From Nostoc sp. UHCC 0702 (lineage in GTDB: Bacteria; Cyanobacteriota; Cyanobacteriia; Cyanobacteriales; Nostocaceae), in NCBI GenBank assembly GCA_017164015.1, contig CP071065.1:7407501-7471500 (forward strand): DNA of 64,000 nt, in the 5' to 3' direction. The notes beneath the pieces are model-generated. The model was not told where the DNA came from and made no database searches. It saw only the letters and a program-made list of their open reading frames with translations. This document shows positions 25,886-35,299 of the stretch, piece after piece. How positions within the stretch are numbered: position 1 is the stretch's first letter; every line of letters begins with the position of its first letter. Both the position numbers and the translations under genes were made by a program.

Positions 25886-27244
25886 GTGCTACAAGAACTT
25901 AGTTGCTCAATATTACCGCCGGTTTTGTCTTTTGGTAGCGATCGCGATCTCGGTTTGCAATCAACCCTCGAAGAACTGCCAATGTACGATTTTCATGTGG
26001 AAATTAATTGTACTAGCGCAGAAGTTGCTAATTATTTTGAAAAATACCCACTGCTACCGGGCGCAATCTTGATGTCAGAAGGAGAATTCATTGGCATGAT
26101 TTCGCGGCGGCGACTGTTGGAGTTTCTGATTCGCCCCTATGGACAAGAGTTATTTAACCAAGAAAATTTGGGCGTTCTCTACAGCTATGCACGAACAGCT
26201 ATTTTGCTGCTTCCTGATACAACATCCATTTTGGCAGCGATGCAACATACACTGAGGCGATCGCCGGAGTTTTTGGCAGAACCAATTGTAGTGCAAACAA
26301 ATGCTAATACCTACAAATTATTGGATATGCATGAGTTGAATGTTGCTTCTTGGCAAATTCAAGGAATAGAAACTCAGGTACGATATGAACGCAGTCAAGC
26401 GCAAATGATTCAAAATGATAAAATGGCAAATTTGGGGCGCTTAGTAGATGGCGTAGCCCACGAAATCTTAGATCCAGTGGGGTTTATTTGGGGTAACTTA
26501 ACTTATGTCTCTAATTACAGCCAAGATTTACTTAAGTTAATAGCCGCTTATGAGCAAGGCTTATCTCATACTTCAGAAGCAATCAATCAACTTAAAGAAG
26601 AGATTGAATTTGATTTTTTAGAACAAGATTTATCAAAGGCACTTACTAGTATTCGTACTGGTGCAGAAAGATTAAAAAAACTTGTGAGCAGTTTACAGAA
26701 TTTTTGTCATATTGATGAAATTTATCCTAAACCAGTAGATTTACATGCTTGTTTAGATAATATTATTTTACTAATTAAAAGTCGTTTAAAAGGAGAAATT
26801 GAAATTAGCAAGAATTATGGTAAATTGCCGCCAGTCTCTTGTTTTATGGGGCAGTTAAACCAGGTATTCATGAATCTTTTGATTCAAGCAACAAATGCTT
26901 TACTTGATGAAGCAGCACGACAACAACTTCATCCAGAATCTATTAAAACTGCTGATAAACCTAGAATTAAAATTACTACATTAGTTGTTTCTCAAGAAGC
27001 AACCAGACCAAATGCACCAGATTCTCGCTGGGTTTCCATTCGCATTGCTGATAATGGTACTGGAATGTCTCATGCATCCCAACAGCAAATTTTAGAATCT
27101 TTCTCTGTGGAAAAACGGGCTGATAAAGAAACTAGTTTGGCAGTCAGTTATCGAATTATAACTGCAAGGCATGGTGGTAAATTAAATTTCAATTCACAAC
27201 TTGGTGTAGGTACTGAATTTGAAATCCTATTGCCTTTGGTATAA
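25886..27244 (+). CDS. CBS-domain histidine kinase with degenerate ATP-binding boxes
   Basis: The protein is 452 aa. The N-terminal part (about 45-150) resembles a CBS-type sensor (EGEFIGMISRRRLLEFLIRP). The dimerisation domain carries the H box GRLVDGVAHEILDPVGFIWG with His192. The ATPase domain shows an N box MNLLIQATNALLDEA, in which the Mg-binding Asn is replaced by Gln334, an intact G1 box IADNGTGM, and a G2 region KETSLAVSYRI that lacks the usual GTGLGL glycines. Kinase activity may thus be weak or lost; scaffold or phosphatase roles are possible. There is no receiver domain. The start is GTG at 25886. The neighbouring 376-aa gene is co-oriented 229 bases downstream. Confidence 0.82.
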   Translation: MLQELSCSILPPVLSFGSDRDLGLQSTLEELPMYDFHVEINCTSAEVANYFEKYPLLPGAILMSEGEFIGMISRRRLLEFLIRPYGQELFNQENLGVLYSYARTAILLLPDTTSILAAMQHTLRRSPEFLAEPIVVQTNANTYKLLDMHELNVASWQIQGIETQVRYERSQAQMIQNDKMANLGRLVDGVAHEILDPVGFIWGNLTYVSNYSQDLLKLIAAYEQGLSHTSEAINQLKEEIEFDFLEQDLSKALTSIRTGAERLKKLVSSLQNFCHIDEIYPKPVDLHACLDNIILLIKSRLKGEIEISKNYGKLPPVSCFMGQLNQVFMNLLIQATNALLDEAARQQLHPESIKTADKPRIKITTLVVSQEATRPNAPDSRWVSIRIADNGTGMSHASQQQILESFSVEKRADKETSLAVSYRIITARHGGKLNFNSQLGVGTEFEILLPLV

Positions 27245-27473
27245 TTCAGTATAAACATTTACTCTAGATATTGAAATTTTCATAATTTGATATTTGTGAT
27301 GTTTTGGCAATGATAAATATACTGAAAAACAAACATTTACCCTATTAGTAATTTTTCATAAAATTCAAATTTATCCATAAAGTTAATTTAAATTTCTAAA
27401 TTTTCAAATAATTAGCTTATGATAAATAGTTAAGGTTTGCGAGATTTGCTAGACAGTACTAAGGTAAGAAATA

Positions 27474-28604
27474 ATGTCTGCGATGCAAGAAGTTTCAGGC
27501 AATAATTTTAAATCAGTTTCAGATATAGAAAATCAAATAGATGTCGAATGTTTAGCACAGCAATGGGCTAAAAAATATTTACAGAACCTCCAGGTTGATA
27601 CTAGCGATAAAGAAAGTTACAACACGCTGAATTTGTCAGAAATAGTATCAAAACAAGGACGAGAGAGAACCGCTGAAAAAATTATGGCGTCTTTACGCAG
27701 TGTTAGCGCCATAGCTTGGAACAAAACAGAGGCGCTGCTGTCGGCTGAACTCAAGCGACATCGTATAGACCCAAATATAATTGATCCGTGGGAAATTGCG
27801 GCAGATTCTTTTAAAATTTACCAAAAAGCTTTGGATGTATACACCCAGCAAGCAACATTGCGTCCTTTGTCATTTGTAATGAAGCTAAATCAGGAAGATA
27901 ATCAATTTGATGAAAAGGCATTAGAAGTTTACACTGAACAGGCAGATCCTAACTACTTGGTGAGGGTAATTGGTGCAGATATAGGAGCAATGAGAAAGAA
28001 ATACACAAATCTTGATCCTAGAGTTATTGGCTATGTGAATATGCAGTTTCATTATACTAGCGAACTGCTCACACAACCACTTGAATCTGTAGAGCGATCG
28101 CTGGTTGGTGCATATTTTAAAGTTATTGATGACCATCTATATATGCCGCTGCAACGTGCTTATGATGCAGCGGCTAACCATGATTATAATTCAACAGTTT
28201 TATCAGCAGTACAACAGCTATTGGTAGTTAGTACAGAAATTGCTAAGAACATTTGTCAAAGTGTAATTGAACATTACCCAAATTACCAATCTATATCTGG
28301 TAGTTTAAGTGATTCAGTAGTCAAAATCTCTAGCATCCGGGATGTAGAGATGTTTCAAGTATATTTGTGGGTATGTGCTTTAGAAGGAAGCATTGTTGCT
28401 GTCCAACAGGAATTATTTCCCTTATGTGTAATGCTTTATCCTCCATTAAAAGTGCAATGGGAACTAATTCGTTATATGCTAAATTTGCTAGGGCAAGAAA
28501 TAAACGCTCGTCTAACTCCTCTACAAGCTAACGCTTTAATGCCATATTTCCAGTCATTGTGGCAAATGTTTTCTCCAGAAGTGTTTAGTGAACTTGGGTT
28601 GTAG
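27474..28604 (+). CDS. Unidentified 376-aa helical protein
   Basis: I do not recognise the family. The protein is predominantly alpha-helical, without membrane spans, signal peptide or enzyme motif. It has two similar short segments (SFKIYQKALDVYTQQATLRP and FDEKALEVYTEQADPNYLVR), which look like an internal repeat. The C-terminal 150 residues form long amphipathic helices (VLSAVQQLLVVSTEIAKNIC, MFQVYLWVCALEGSIVAVQQ). It follows the histidine-kinase gene and may act with it. The second in-frame ATG at 27483 is an alternative start; neither has a strong RBS. Confidence 0.6.
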   Translation: MSAMQEVSGNNFKSVSDIENQIDVECLAQQWAKKYLQNLQVDTSDKESYNTLNLSEIVSKQGRERTAEKIMASLRSVSAIAWNKTEALLSAELKRHRIDPNIIDPWEIAADSFKIYQKALDVYTQQATLRPLSFVMKLNQEDNQFDEKALEVYTEQADPNYLVRVIGADIGAMRKKYTNLDPRVIGYVNMQFHYTSELLTQPLESVERSLVGAYFKVIDDHLYMPLQRAYDAAANHDYNSTVLSAVQQLLVVSTEIAKNICQSVIEHYPNYQSISGSLSDSVVKISSIRDVEMFQVYLWVCALEGSIVAVQQELFPLCVMLYPPLKVQWELIRYMLNLLGQEINARLTPLQANALMPYFQSLWQMFSPEVFSELGL

Positions 28605-28671
28605 AAACAGGAGACAGGAATTAGAGGATATTTTTTAAGTTAAATTCAATGGTAATATTTCAAGCTAAGTT

Positions 28672-28992
28672 AATAAATTGAACTGTAGGGTGTGTTGTCG
28701 CTTAGCGCAACGCACCGCCAAATATTAAAGGTGCGTTAGCCTACGGCATAACACACCCTACTATCGACTTACTTATACCTTTCAAAAAGTTTTCAGATTG
28801 TCTCTAAATGCCTAGCCCAGTGTGCCAGTTGCGTAAGTCCTGAATAAATTGAACTGTAGGGTGTGTTGTCGCTTAGCGCAACACACCGCCAAATATGAAA
28901 GGTGCGTTAGCCTACGGCATAACACATTCTACTATCGACTTACTTATACCTTTCAAAAAGTTTTCAGATTGTCTCTAAATGCCTAGCCCAGT
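28672..28992. repeat. Tandem duplication of a 150-bp hairpin element
   Basis: Copies at 28672-28821 and 28843-28992 are both 150 bp, differ at only about four positions and are separated by 21 bp. Each contains the inverted pair GTAGGGTGTGTT ... AACACACCCTAC with an inner GGTGCGTT/AACGCACC pairing. A related hairpin lies at 41025-41103. It looks like a MITE or REP-like element duplicated with its flank. Confidence 0.75.
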
Positions 28993-29046
28993 ATGTACAT
29001 ATTAAATAACATGAATTTGTTTCATATTGCACTGTTATGAAGCATT

Positions 29047-29209
29047 ATATCATCTTCGTTTAAACACTTATGATATCTGTGGAGGTCGGTAATTGGGAAT
29101 TGGTAATTGGTAATTGGTTTTGAGTATTACCTATTACCCATTAGCCATTACCTATTAGCTATTACCAAGCAAACCGACTAGATCGTAAGTAATTAGCCGA
29201 ACTTGATAT
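29047..29209. mobile_element. MITE, family with ATATCATGTCCG-type ends (copy 1)
   Basis: The 163-bp element has ends ATATCATCTTCG and CGAACTTGATAT (imperfect 12-bp inverted repeats). The subterminal text (GTTTAAACACTTATGATA, CCGACTAGATCGTAAG) matches the copy at 34151-34299 in inverted orientation. The core consists of GGTAATT/ATTACC tandem units that pair with one another. Confidence 0.65.
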
Positions 29210-29331
29210 TATTTGCTGGGAAGATTCTATGCATATAAAAGGTACAGCTTGGGAAACCATCAAAATGACCTTTTCCACATGCCGTGAAAAGTCAGTTATA
29301 TTTTGATATTAGTGTACGCTAAGGAATTTAT

Positions 29332-30792
29332 TTACAGCAATTTCTCCCCACGTTGGTAAATTTCCCGTGCATAATCAGTCCAAGTACCTTGTCCCCAATA
29401 ACGAAAACAGCTTGTTTGCAGCAAAAGGTTATGTAATAAAATATTGCGGTATTCAGATGAGTCAGTTGGCAGTAAATTATCAACTTTTTGATGAAATAAA
29501 CTACTGAGTTTATTCATGGGGGATAAAACATTTTCATATCCTTCTACCCAACTAATATGATTCGTCCATGAAGCTCCATCCATGTGAAAATTTGGATTAA
29601 TTTGCTTTAATTCTTGAATGGCTTTCTCTACAGCTTCAGGTTGAGAATTTTCAGGTGAAACTCGCTGCCAAATTTGATGTTGTCCCATCGGCTGGCAAGT
29701 TGGATAGTCTTCTGGTTTACAACCAGCAGCTTCTATTAGTTCCAAATATTCTGTACCGCACATTCCGACAACACCAGATTTCCCTCCTCCGTTATGCACT
29801 ATATCCCACCAAGCTTGTTTGAAAGCGCTAGGAAATTCGTTCATCATCACGCCGCCATTTTCACCATCTCCAATTTGGCTAACTATTGGTGGGATAAATA
29901 CACTGCCCAATTGTTGTTTTGATAGAGTTTTAGCTTCATAATAAGGCTGCATTTGAGCAACTAATTTAGTATCTGAACCTTGAGTTTTAATCAAGACTGT
30001 GATGCTAATTGTTTCGCCTTGGGAATTGCGGGCAATCAGACGGTGTGGTAAATGTTTGTGAGTGAGAGATTCACCGTTAATTGTTTCTACAGAATGTTCT
30101 TGCACAAGTAGCCAGCGATAGCCACATTCTTTTAGGGCTTTGACAAATTCAAATAAAGTATCAGGGTGATTTGGTAAATGCATTTCTGGTGGAGAAAACC
30201 CCTTGACTCGCGCCAATGCCGACCAACCAAAAATAGCTGCAAAGTGTTGTTGCCATGCTAAAATATGCAATTTAATATCTGGTATGGGGGTGGAAGGCAC
30301 AACCGCATGACTCCACATTGTACCTAGCCACTCTACATAAGGTTGATAGGTAGAATCGCAAGTGATAGCCTTGAGGTTGTCTATGATATCGTTGCGTCCC
30401 ATTTGCCTGAGTCCCCACAAAAGATTGCCAGAATAATCCAACATCACACGGGGGTTGCAGCCTTGATTTACGAGTTCGGGAATAAATTCGCCCATGCGGC
30501 TGTAACAATATGCAAATGGCCCTGCGTTGTGGTTATCTCCTTCGTTGGGATGTTCAAACATATATTGCAGATTGCTGATGAATGAACCACCATGTCCAGC
30601 AGGTATAGTTGGCTGATGCATGTGCAAAGCGATCGCAAATACAGCCTGAACATCCTCTAATTTAATATTGGTGGAGGGTAAGAATACAGGTGCATCATGG
30701 TTGACGACAGAAAGAACTTCTTTCTCGTATCCAGAAATATTTGGCAAGCCATCAATAATTTCTGGCAAATCTGTGGTAAGTAAGGACAGCAT
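29332..30792 (-). CDS. Glycoside hydrolase family 57 protein
   Basis: The 486-aa protein carries the GH57 N-terminal signature HMHQP at residues 57-61 and the following NLQYMFEHPNEGDNHN and FPSAFKQAWWDIVHN segments. GH57 enzymes act on alpha-glucans (amylase, 4-alpha-glucanotransferase, branching enzyme) in the cytoplasm with a Glu nucleophile. I could not place the catalytic Glu and Asp with certainty; GDGENGGVMMNEFPS is the candidate nucleophile region. No signal peptide. It stands alone between a MITE and a hairpin repeat, with the SDR gene next on the same strand. The exact specificity is open. Confidence 0.85.
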   Translation of the reverse strand: MLSLLTTDLPEIIDGLPNISGYEKEVLSVVNHDAPVFLPSTNIKLEDVQAVFAIALHMHQPTIPAGHGGSFISNLQYMFEHPNEGDNHNAGPFAYCYSRMGEFIPELVNQGCNPRVMLDYSGNLLWGLRQMGRNDIIDNLKAITCDSTYQPYVEWLGTMWSHAVVPSTPIPDIKLHILAWQQHFAAIFGWSALARVKGFSPPEMHLPNHPDTLFEFVKALKECGYRWLLVQEHSVETINGESLTHKHLPHRLIARNSQGETISITVLIKTQGSDTKLVAQMQPYYEAKTLSKQQLGSVFIPPIVSQIGDGENGGVMMNEFPSAFKQAWWDIVHNGGGKSGVVGMCGTEYLELIEAAGCKPEDYPTCQPMGQHQIWQRVSPENSQPEAVEKAIQELKQINPNFHMDGASWTNHISWVEGYENVLSPMNKLSSLFHQKVDNLLPTDSSEYRNILLHNLLLQTSCFRYWGQGTWTDYAREIYQRGEKLL

Positions 30793-30837
30793 GAAGGATA
30801 AAAGGTGAAATTTTATCTTTATACTTTATCTTTTTTT

Positions 30838-30870
30838 AGATCCCCGACTTCTTCAAGAAGTCAGGGATCT
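30838..30870. repeat. 33-bp palindrome, family copy 1
   Basis: AGATCCCCGACTTCTT, a short loop and its near-complement form a strong hairpin between two co-oriented minus-strand genes. The same 33-bp unit recurs at 33919-33951 and 56232-56264. It could work as a terminator for the SDR gene. Confidence 0.7.
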
Positions 30871-30899
30871 GTTTCTCAGGATTTACGTGCAGACATCAA

Positions 30900-31754
30900 C
30901 TAAACAGAGTTTTTTGAGAGTAAAAAATCGCTGAAACGATAAATTCTGCTGAATAAACTTGGTTTTTCTGGCATTTGCTGCTTTTTTGGTGCTGGTGTTG
31001 CCAATTCTAAAATTAACTCTAGCAACCAAGGGGCGAGGCGTTGACACCACACAGCTAAATGACTTTGCCATCCCACTAATATTTCTGGTGCATCTGTTTG
31101 CAGTCCGGCGAGGAATGCTTTAGCAACTTGCTGGGGAGTCATGGGGATCACCCAGCGAAATAATTTTAAGTCGCGCACCATGTCTGTGTCGGTGAGGGAA
31201 GGTAGTAAGGCTATTACGCGGATATTGTATTGTGCTAGTTCCCGGCGCAAAGCTTGGGTAAATCCTAAGATTGCAAACTTGGTGGCTGAATAAGTCGCCA
31301 TCGTTGGTGCAGCTACTTTCCCCATCAAACTGGATACATTGACAATTGTCCCTTGCCTTTGGCTAGCCATGCGTTTAGCTATGAGGCTGGTAAGGGTGTA
31401 CATCCCTAATAAATTCACAGAAAGTTCTTCTTGCACTTGCAACAGTTTCGATTGCAGAAACGAATTTTGGTATGCTACGCCTGCACAATTTACCAACAGA
31501 TGAATAGGGCCATAACTGCGCCAAACTTGAGCAACTGCAACGTTTACCTCTATTGGTTTACTTAAATCCAGTGGGACGATCGCAACTTCTACACCCATAG
31601 CCTCGATTTCACTGGCTACCTCGGCTAATTTTTGGCGATCGCGTGCTATCAGTATCAACCGCTTCATGCCATGTTGTGCTAATAAGAGCGCGATCGCTCG
31701 TCCAATACCACGGGAAGCCCCAGTAATTAGGGCAACTTTGCCTTGAATATTCAT
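30900..31754 (-). CDS. Short-chain dehydrogenase/reductase (classical SDR)
   Basis: The 284-aa protein has the cofactor motif TGASRGIG (residues 11-18), NCAG at 89-92 and the catalytic Ser with YSATK (Tyr155, Lys159). This is a complete classical SDR with NAD(P)H as cofactor; the arginine-rich segment after beta2 (LIARDRQKL) suggests NADPH. The C-terminal 40 residues contain a hydrophobic helix (LAPWLLELILELATPAPKK), unlike minimal SDRs, so membrane association is possible. Such proteins reduce lipids, ketoacyl groups or retinoid-like substrates; the substrate is not readable here. Confidence 0.9.
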   Translation of the reverse strand: MNIQGKVALITGASRGIGRAIALLLAQHGMKRLILIARDRQKLAEVASEIEAMGVEVAIVPLDLSKPIEVNVAVAQVWRSYGPIHLLVNCAGVAYQNSFLQSKLLQVQEELSVNLLGMYTLTSLIAKRMASQRQGTIVNVSSLMGKVAAPTMATYSATKFAILGFTQALRRELAQYNIRVIALLPSLTDTDMVRDLKLFRWVIPMTPQQVAKAFLAGLQTDAPEILVGWQSHLAVWCQRLAPWLLELILELATPAPKKQQMPEKPSLFSRIYRFSDFLLSKNSV

Positions 31755-32319
31755 CGGTTTTTACCTCCAAAATCTCAGTCTTACCGTACTCTTGGTGATT
31801 ACAAACACAGAGTTACTTCCATCTTGGTCAGGGTAAGACACATAATCAGTTGTCTTTGAAATCAGAATGAAAATAAACCTTTGGCAACGAGATATTCCTG
31901 GGTTAATCTGCAATGCTCATACAAATCAGATTAACCTCGCTTCCCAGATTGAAAATCAACAATTCACGCAATTAGCTGAATGGATATAGCTCATCGGTTT
32001 TACCTCTCTTAGATTTAGAGCGCTCACCAGTATCGCTGCCAAACACACGCTAACAATTAAATCAAGATATTGCAACATTTATTCATAAGTATTTCTTAAT
32101 ACTTATTTATAGACTGCATTATATATAGTCAACAGTTTGAGAAATAAGTTTTTATAAATACTGCTAGTCAAATATCGGAATTTGTTGACAATCAGTAAAA
32201 ATAACTGTAAAAAATTGAAACCTGTGGCACCTAAATCACAGTCTTGACATCAAAAAGACACATAATGTTGGGAACCTAACAGTTGCGATTGTCGTCAGTA
32301 AATTCACCAGATTTATATT
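31755..32319. other. Intergenic, no gene supported
   Basis: Divergent spacer between the SDR gene and the gene at 32320. A hairpin GGGTTAATCTG ... CAGATTAACCT lies around 31908-31938. A 40-codon frame at 31867-31989 is noted but not supported. Otherwise AT-rich. Confidence 0.45.
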
Positions 32320-32892
32320 ATGAATACTCCTAGCCATGCCATTCTCAATCTGTTTATTCTCAATCAAAAAATCCAACCTCAGGCAAACCGAGCAATTTTT
32401 ATCGGCGCTATCTTGCCTGATATTCCGATATTTTTGTTCTACTTTTTGATGAAATTTGGGTATCGTCTGCCATCACACCAGATTTGGTCAACAGTATACT
32501 ATCAGCCTTTTTGGCAAGCGATTTTTAGCACATTTCACTCTATTCCATTGGCAATCATTGGGATAGTCATCGCCCATTTTTATAATTGGCAAGTACTGGA
32601 ATTATTGTTAATCAGTGTGTTGCTACACTGTCTTTTCGACTTGCCTGTTCACAATAACGACGCTCACCGACACTTTTTTCCCTTTAGTAATTACCGCTTC
32701 ATCAGTCCTATTTCTTATTGGGATCCCAAACATTACGGCAATATTGTTGCTTTCGGAGAAATTTTGCTGGTATTTATGGCAAGTATTTCTCTTTTTATAT
32801 CCATGCGATCGCCCTTTAGTAAAGGGCTACTATTGTTAGTTAACTTGTTTTACTGGATTGGGTACTTTCGATTTTATCTGAGAGGTAATTAA
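32320..32892 (+). CDS. Polytopic membrane protein, YdjM-like (putative membrane-bound hydrolase family)
   Basis: The 190-aa protein opens with MNTPSHAILNLFIL and has about five membrane spans. Conserved polar residues sit at helix ends: the TPSHAILN start, ILPDIP (residues 30-35), and CLFDLPVHNNDAHRHFFPFS (103-122). This pattern (N-terminal SH, D-x-P, and a D..H...H...D cluster) is that of the YdjM/DUF457 family of membrane-bound proteins described as metal-dependent hydrolase-like. The catalytic role is not proven for most members. It is followed 48 bases later by the ABC permease gene on the same strand. Confidence 0.65.
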   Translation: MNTPSHAILNLFILNQKIQPQANRAIFIGAILPDIPIFLFYFLMKFGYRLPSHQIWSTVYYQPFWQAIFSTFHSIPLAIIGIVIAHFYNWQVLELLLISVLLHCLFDLPVHNNDAHRHFFPFSNYRFISPISYWDPKHYGNIVAFGEILLVFMASISLFISMRSPFSKGLLLLVNLFYWIGYFRFYLRGN

Positions 32893-32940
32893 TCCCAAAT
32901 TAGTTATGAGCGATCGCCGCCCAGGTGATAATCTTAAATC

Positions 32941-33894
32941 ATGCTATTAGCGAGTCTAAATCATCTCAACTTTTTCTCTGATTACCTTGTTGCTAGTGTG
33001 CGTCTAGCTGTACCTTTAGCATTTGCTGCCTTGGGGGGATTGTACTCTGAACGGTCGGGAGTGCTAAATATTGCTTTAGAAGGCATGTTGCTTACTGGTG
33101 CTTTTACTAGTGCTGTTGCCACTTTTTACACGGGGAATGTTTGGCTTGGTGTCCTGGCGGCTTTGATTGCTGGGGGATTAGTCGGTTTACTCCATGCTTT
33201 TTTGTGTGTTAGTTTGCACGTAGACCAACTAGTATCAGGATTAGCTATTAATCTTGTGGCTGCTGGGTTCACATCGTTTTTGGCGCGGCTGGTATTTAGT
33301 GGTGGTAGGGCAGGGCGATTGCCAGGAATTGACGCTATTATATTTCCTGGTCTAGCTAATATTCCCCTGATTGGTGCGTTGTTATTTCAGCAAGATATTC
33401 TCGTATATTTATTGTTAATTTTAATCGCTTTAACTACATATATTTTGTTTCGTACCAGCTTCGGTTTAACTTTGCGGGCTGTGGGAGAATATCCCCAGGC
33501 TGCGGTGACGGCTGGGGTGTCTGTGCAAACAGTGCGATATTGCGCTGTGGTGATGAGTGGCTGTCTCGCCAGTTTGGGAGGCGCTTATCTGACTTTGGTG
33601 CAAATCAAATTCTTTACAGAACAGATGAGTGCTGGTAAAGGATTTATTGCGATCGCAGCATTAATTTTTGGTAGGTGGCATCCTATAAGTAGTGCTTTAG
33701 CTTGTTTATTATTTGGTGCTACAGAAGCTTTGCAATTACGAATTCAAGCATTAGGCGCAAACATTCCCTATCAATTTTTGACTATGTTACCATATGCGAT
33801 CGCTATGTTGGCACTGGTGGGATTAGCTGGCAAATCTACGCCTCCAAAAGCTTTAGGCGTTCCTTATTTTCCAGAAAATCGTCAGTCAGATTAA
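32941..33894 (+). CDS. ABC transporter permease, nucleoside/simple-sugar type (BPD_transp_2)
   Basis: The 317-aa permease has about nine membrane spans. The segment ALGGLYSERSGVLNIALEGM is typical of the NupQ/YufQ-like second permease subunit of nucleoside importers, and LRAVGEYPQAAVTAGVSV with the following GCLASLGGAYLTL is typical too. No ATPase, first permease or binding-protein gene of this class is adjacent, so other subunits must be encoded elsewhere. The location about 1.4 kb from upp and the URC genes fits uptake of nucleosides or bases, but this is inference. Confidence 0.88.
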   Translation: MLLASLNHLNFFSDYLVASVRLAVPLAFAALGGLYSERSGVLNIALEGMLLTGAFTSAVATFYTGNVWLGVLAALIAGGLVGLLHAFLCVSLHVDQLVSGLAINLVAAGFTSFLARLVFSGGRAGRLPGIDAIIFPGLANIPLIGALLFQQDILVYLLLILIALTTYILFRTSFGLTLRAVGEYPQAAVTAGVSVQTVRYCAVVMSGCLASLGGAYLTLVQIKFFTEQMSAGKGFIAIAALIFGRWHPISSALACLLFGATEALQLRIQALGANIPYQFLTMLPYAIAMLALVGLAGKSTPPKALGVPYFPENRQSD

Positions 33895-33918
33895 GTAATT
33901 CGTATAACTTGATGCTTC

Positions 33919-33951
33919 AGATCCCCTACTTCTCAAAGAAGTAGGGGATCT
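33919..33951. repeat. 33-bp palindrome, family copy 2 (terminator candidate)
   Basis: AGATCCCCTACTTCT and AGAAGTAGGGGATCT flank a three-base centre, followed by TGTTTCT. It lies 25 bases after the permease stop codon. Confidence 0.7.
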
Positions 33952-34150
33952 TGTTTCTCAAACTAATACCATTTCACTCAATTCCTGATACAAATCCAAA
34001 GGTCAATAGTCAAAAAGCAAGATTTTTTGGACTATTGACTTTTGACCCAGTACTGCCCAGACGAAAAAATATGACACTTACGTAAGTCCTAAATTTATCT
34101 GTCTTGATGGCTGATAATTACATTACCAAACCCTACAATTTGATGAATTT

Positions 34151-34299
34151 ATATCAAGTTCGCCTAATTACTTACGATATAGTCGGTTTGCCTGGTAATA
34201 GGTAATTGGTAATTGGTGATTGTTTTTTACTATTACCCATTACCCATTACCCATTACCAACCCCCACAGGTATCATAAGTGTTTAAACGGACATGATAT
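34151..34299. mobile_element. MITE, family with ATATCATGTCCG-type ends (copy 2)
   Basis: The 149-bp element has ends ATATCAAGTTCG and CGGACATGATAT (10 of 12 positions complementary). It is inverted relative to the copy at 29047. The core contains GGTAATT and ATTACCC tandem units. The surrounding gap (33895-34323) also carries an STRR hairpin near 34001-34047. Confidence 0.65.
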
Positions 34300-34323
34300 T
34301 AGAAGTTGTGATTAGCCACCATC

Positions 34324-34728
34324 TCAATCAGCTAAATTCTTCAAATTTAATTTAGGAATAGATTCGGGATTGCGAACATCAGGCACCTGCTTTAAAACAA
34401 TAATTATTCCAGTACGTCCTGTGGCTAAATTAGTATTAATCATCAGGTCAACAATAGGATTGCCAATTACTTCTTCAATTAAAGTTTGGAGTTGTGGTCT
34501 AATTATTTTATATAAAGATGAACGCACTTGCTCTGCTAATATTTCATAACCTTCATACATTAAAATTCGTTCAGTTTGGGTGACAGAATTTTCTAAAGAA
34601 ATGACTAACTCTGTATCAAAGAAATGACAAAGAATTTGGCTAGGGCGCTGCCCTAATGTTTCATAATATAGAGAACTAAGCCGTTGTGAAATTTCTCTTT
34701 CAAGTTGTCCAATAGTTGGATGTGACAT
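34324..34728 (-). CDS. DUF2294/MpsC-like protein
   Basis: The 134-aa protein matches the DUF2294 family by length and by SLYYETLGQRPSQILCHFFD (about residues 18-37), ERILMYEGYEILAEQVRSSL and the C-terminal INTNLATGRTGIIIVLK. Some members are named MpsC, part of a Na+-linked membrane-potential-generating system in Staphylococcus, where they affect inorganic carbon uptake. No MpsA/MpsB gene is adjacent here. It is soluble, without a membrane span. The function in cyanobacteria is not established. Confidence 0.75.
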   Translation of the reverse strand: MSHPTIGQLEREISQRLSSLYYETLGQRPSQILCHFFDTELVISLENSVTQTERILMYEGYEILAEQVRSSLYKIIRPQLQTLIEEVIGNPIVDLMINTNLATGRTGIIIVLKQVPDVRNPESIPKLNLKNLAD

Positions 34729-35299
34729 CAGCGAATATGTACAGTTGAAATTTTCTTTTGTAAGTTTACCAATGATGGGTCACGAAAGCTACTTTCAAAT
34801 AAATAAATAAATAAAATTCTTGTCTCACACCTAGAAGTGGAAAGCGTAGCGTCTACCTTTGGTAGAGGGCTAGCAACTACTCTAAGCAGAACATTTAAAA
34901 GCAAACCCGCAGCGTAGATGCAAATAAGAACGCATAAGTGTAGCTTCAATAAATTAAAACTGCTCTAATATCAATTTGATATAAGGTTAGGCTTGATTTT
35001 TTTAGAGGCAATTCATGAATTCTACAATATCTAGTTTTGAGGAAGTTCTATAGGCGTATCTTCAAAAAGAAATGGTATAAGTGATAAAAGCGACCTTGGA
35101 GAGTGGAGAGTACTGTAGTTACAATTGCCAAAAATTGTATCCATAAACAAATATTAGTGAGATATATTCAGGCATTATCTCTATCTATAGATATATTATA
35201 AGCGAGCAAAAGCCAATCAAAAAATAGACGGAAAATATGTATTATTTTCTCGTTAATTGACCTTTGGCTCTGACTTTCTCTCTCTATCTTACTATTAGC
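34729..35299. other. Intergenic, no gene seen
   Basis: AT-rich region between the DUF2294 gene and upp. Around 34830-34875 a dispersed-repeat-like text (AAAGCGTAGCGTCTACC) is present. No ORF that I can support. Confidence 0.45.

Noticed and set aside
31867..31989. 40-codon ORF starting MKINLWQRDIPGLICNAH
   Set aside because: No RBS, no membrane span, no family, and it contains an inverted repeat that better explains the sequence.
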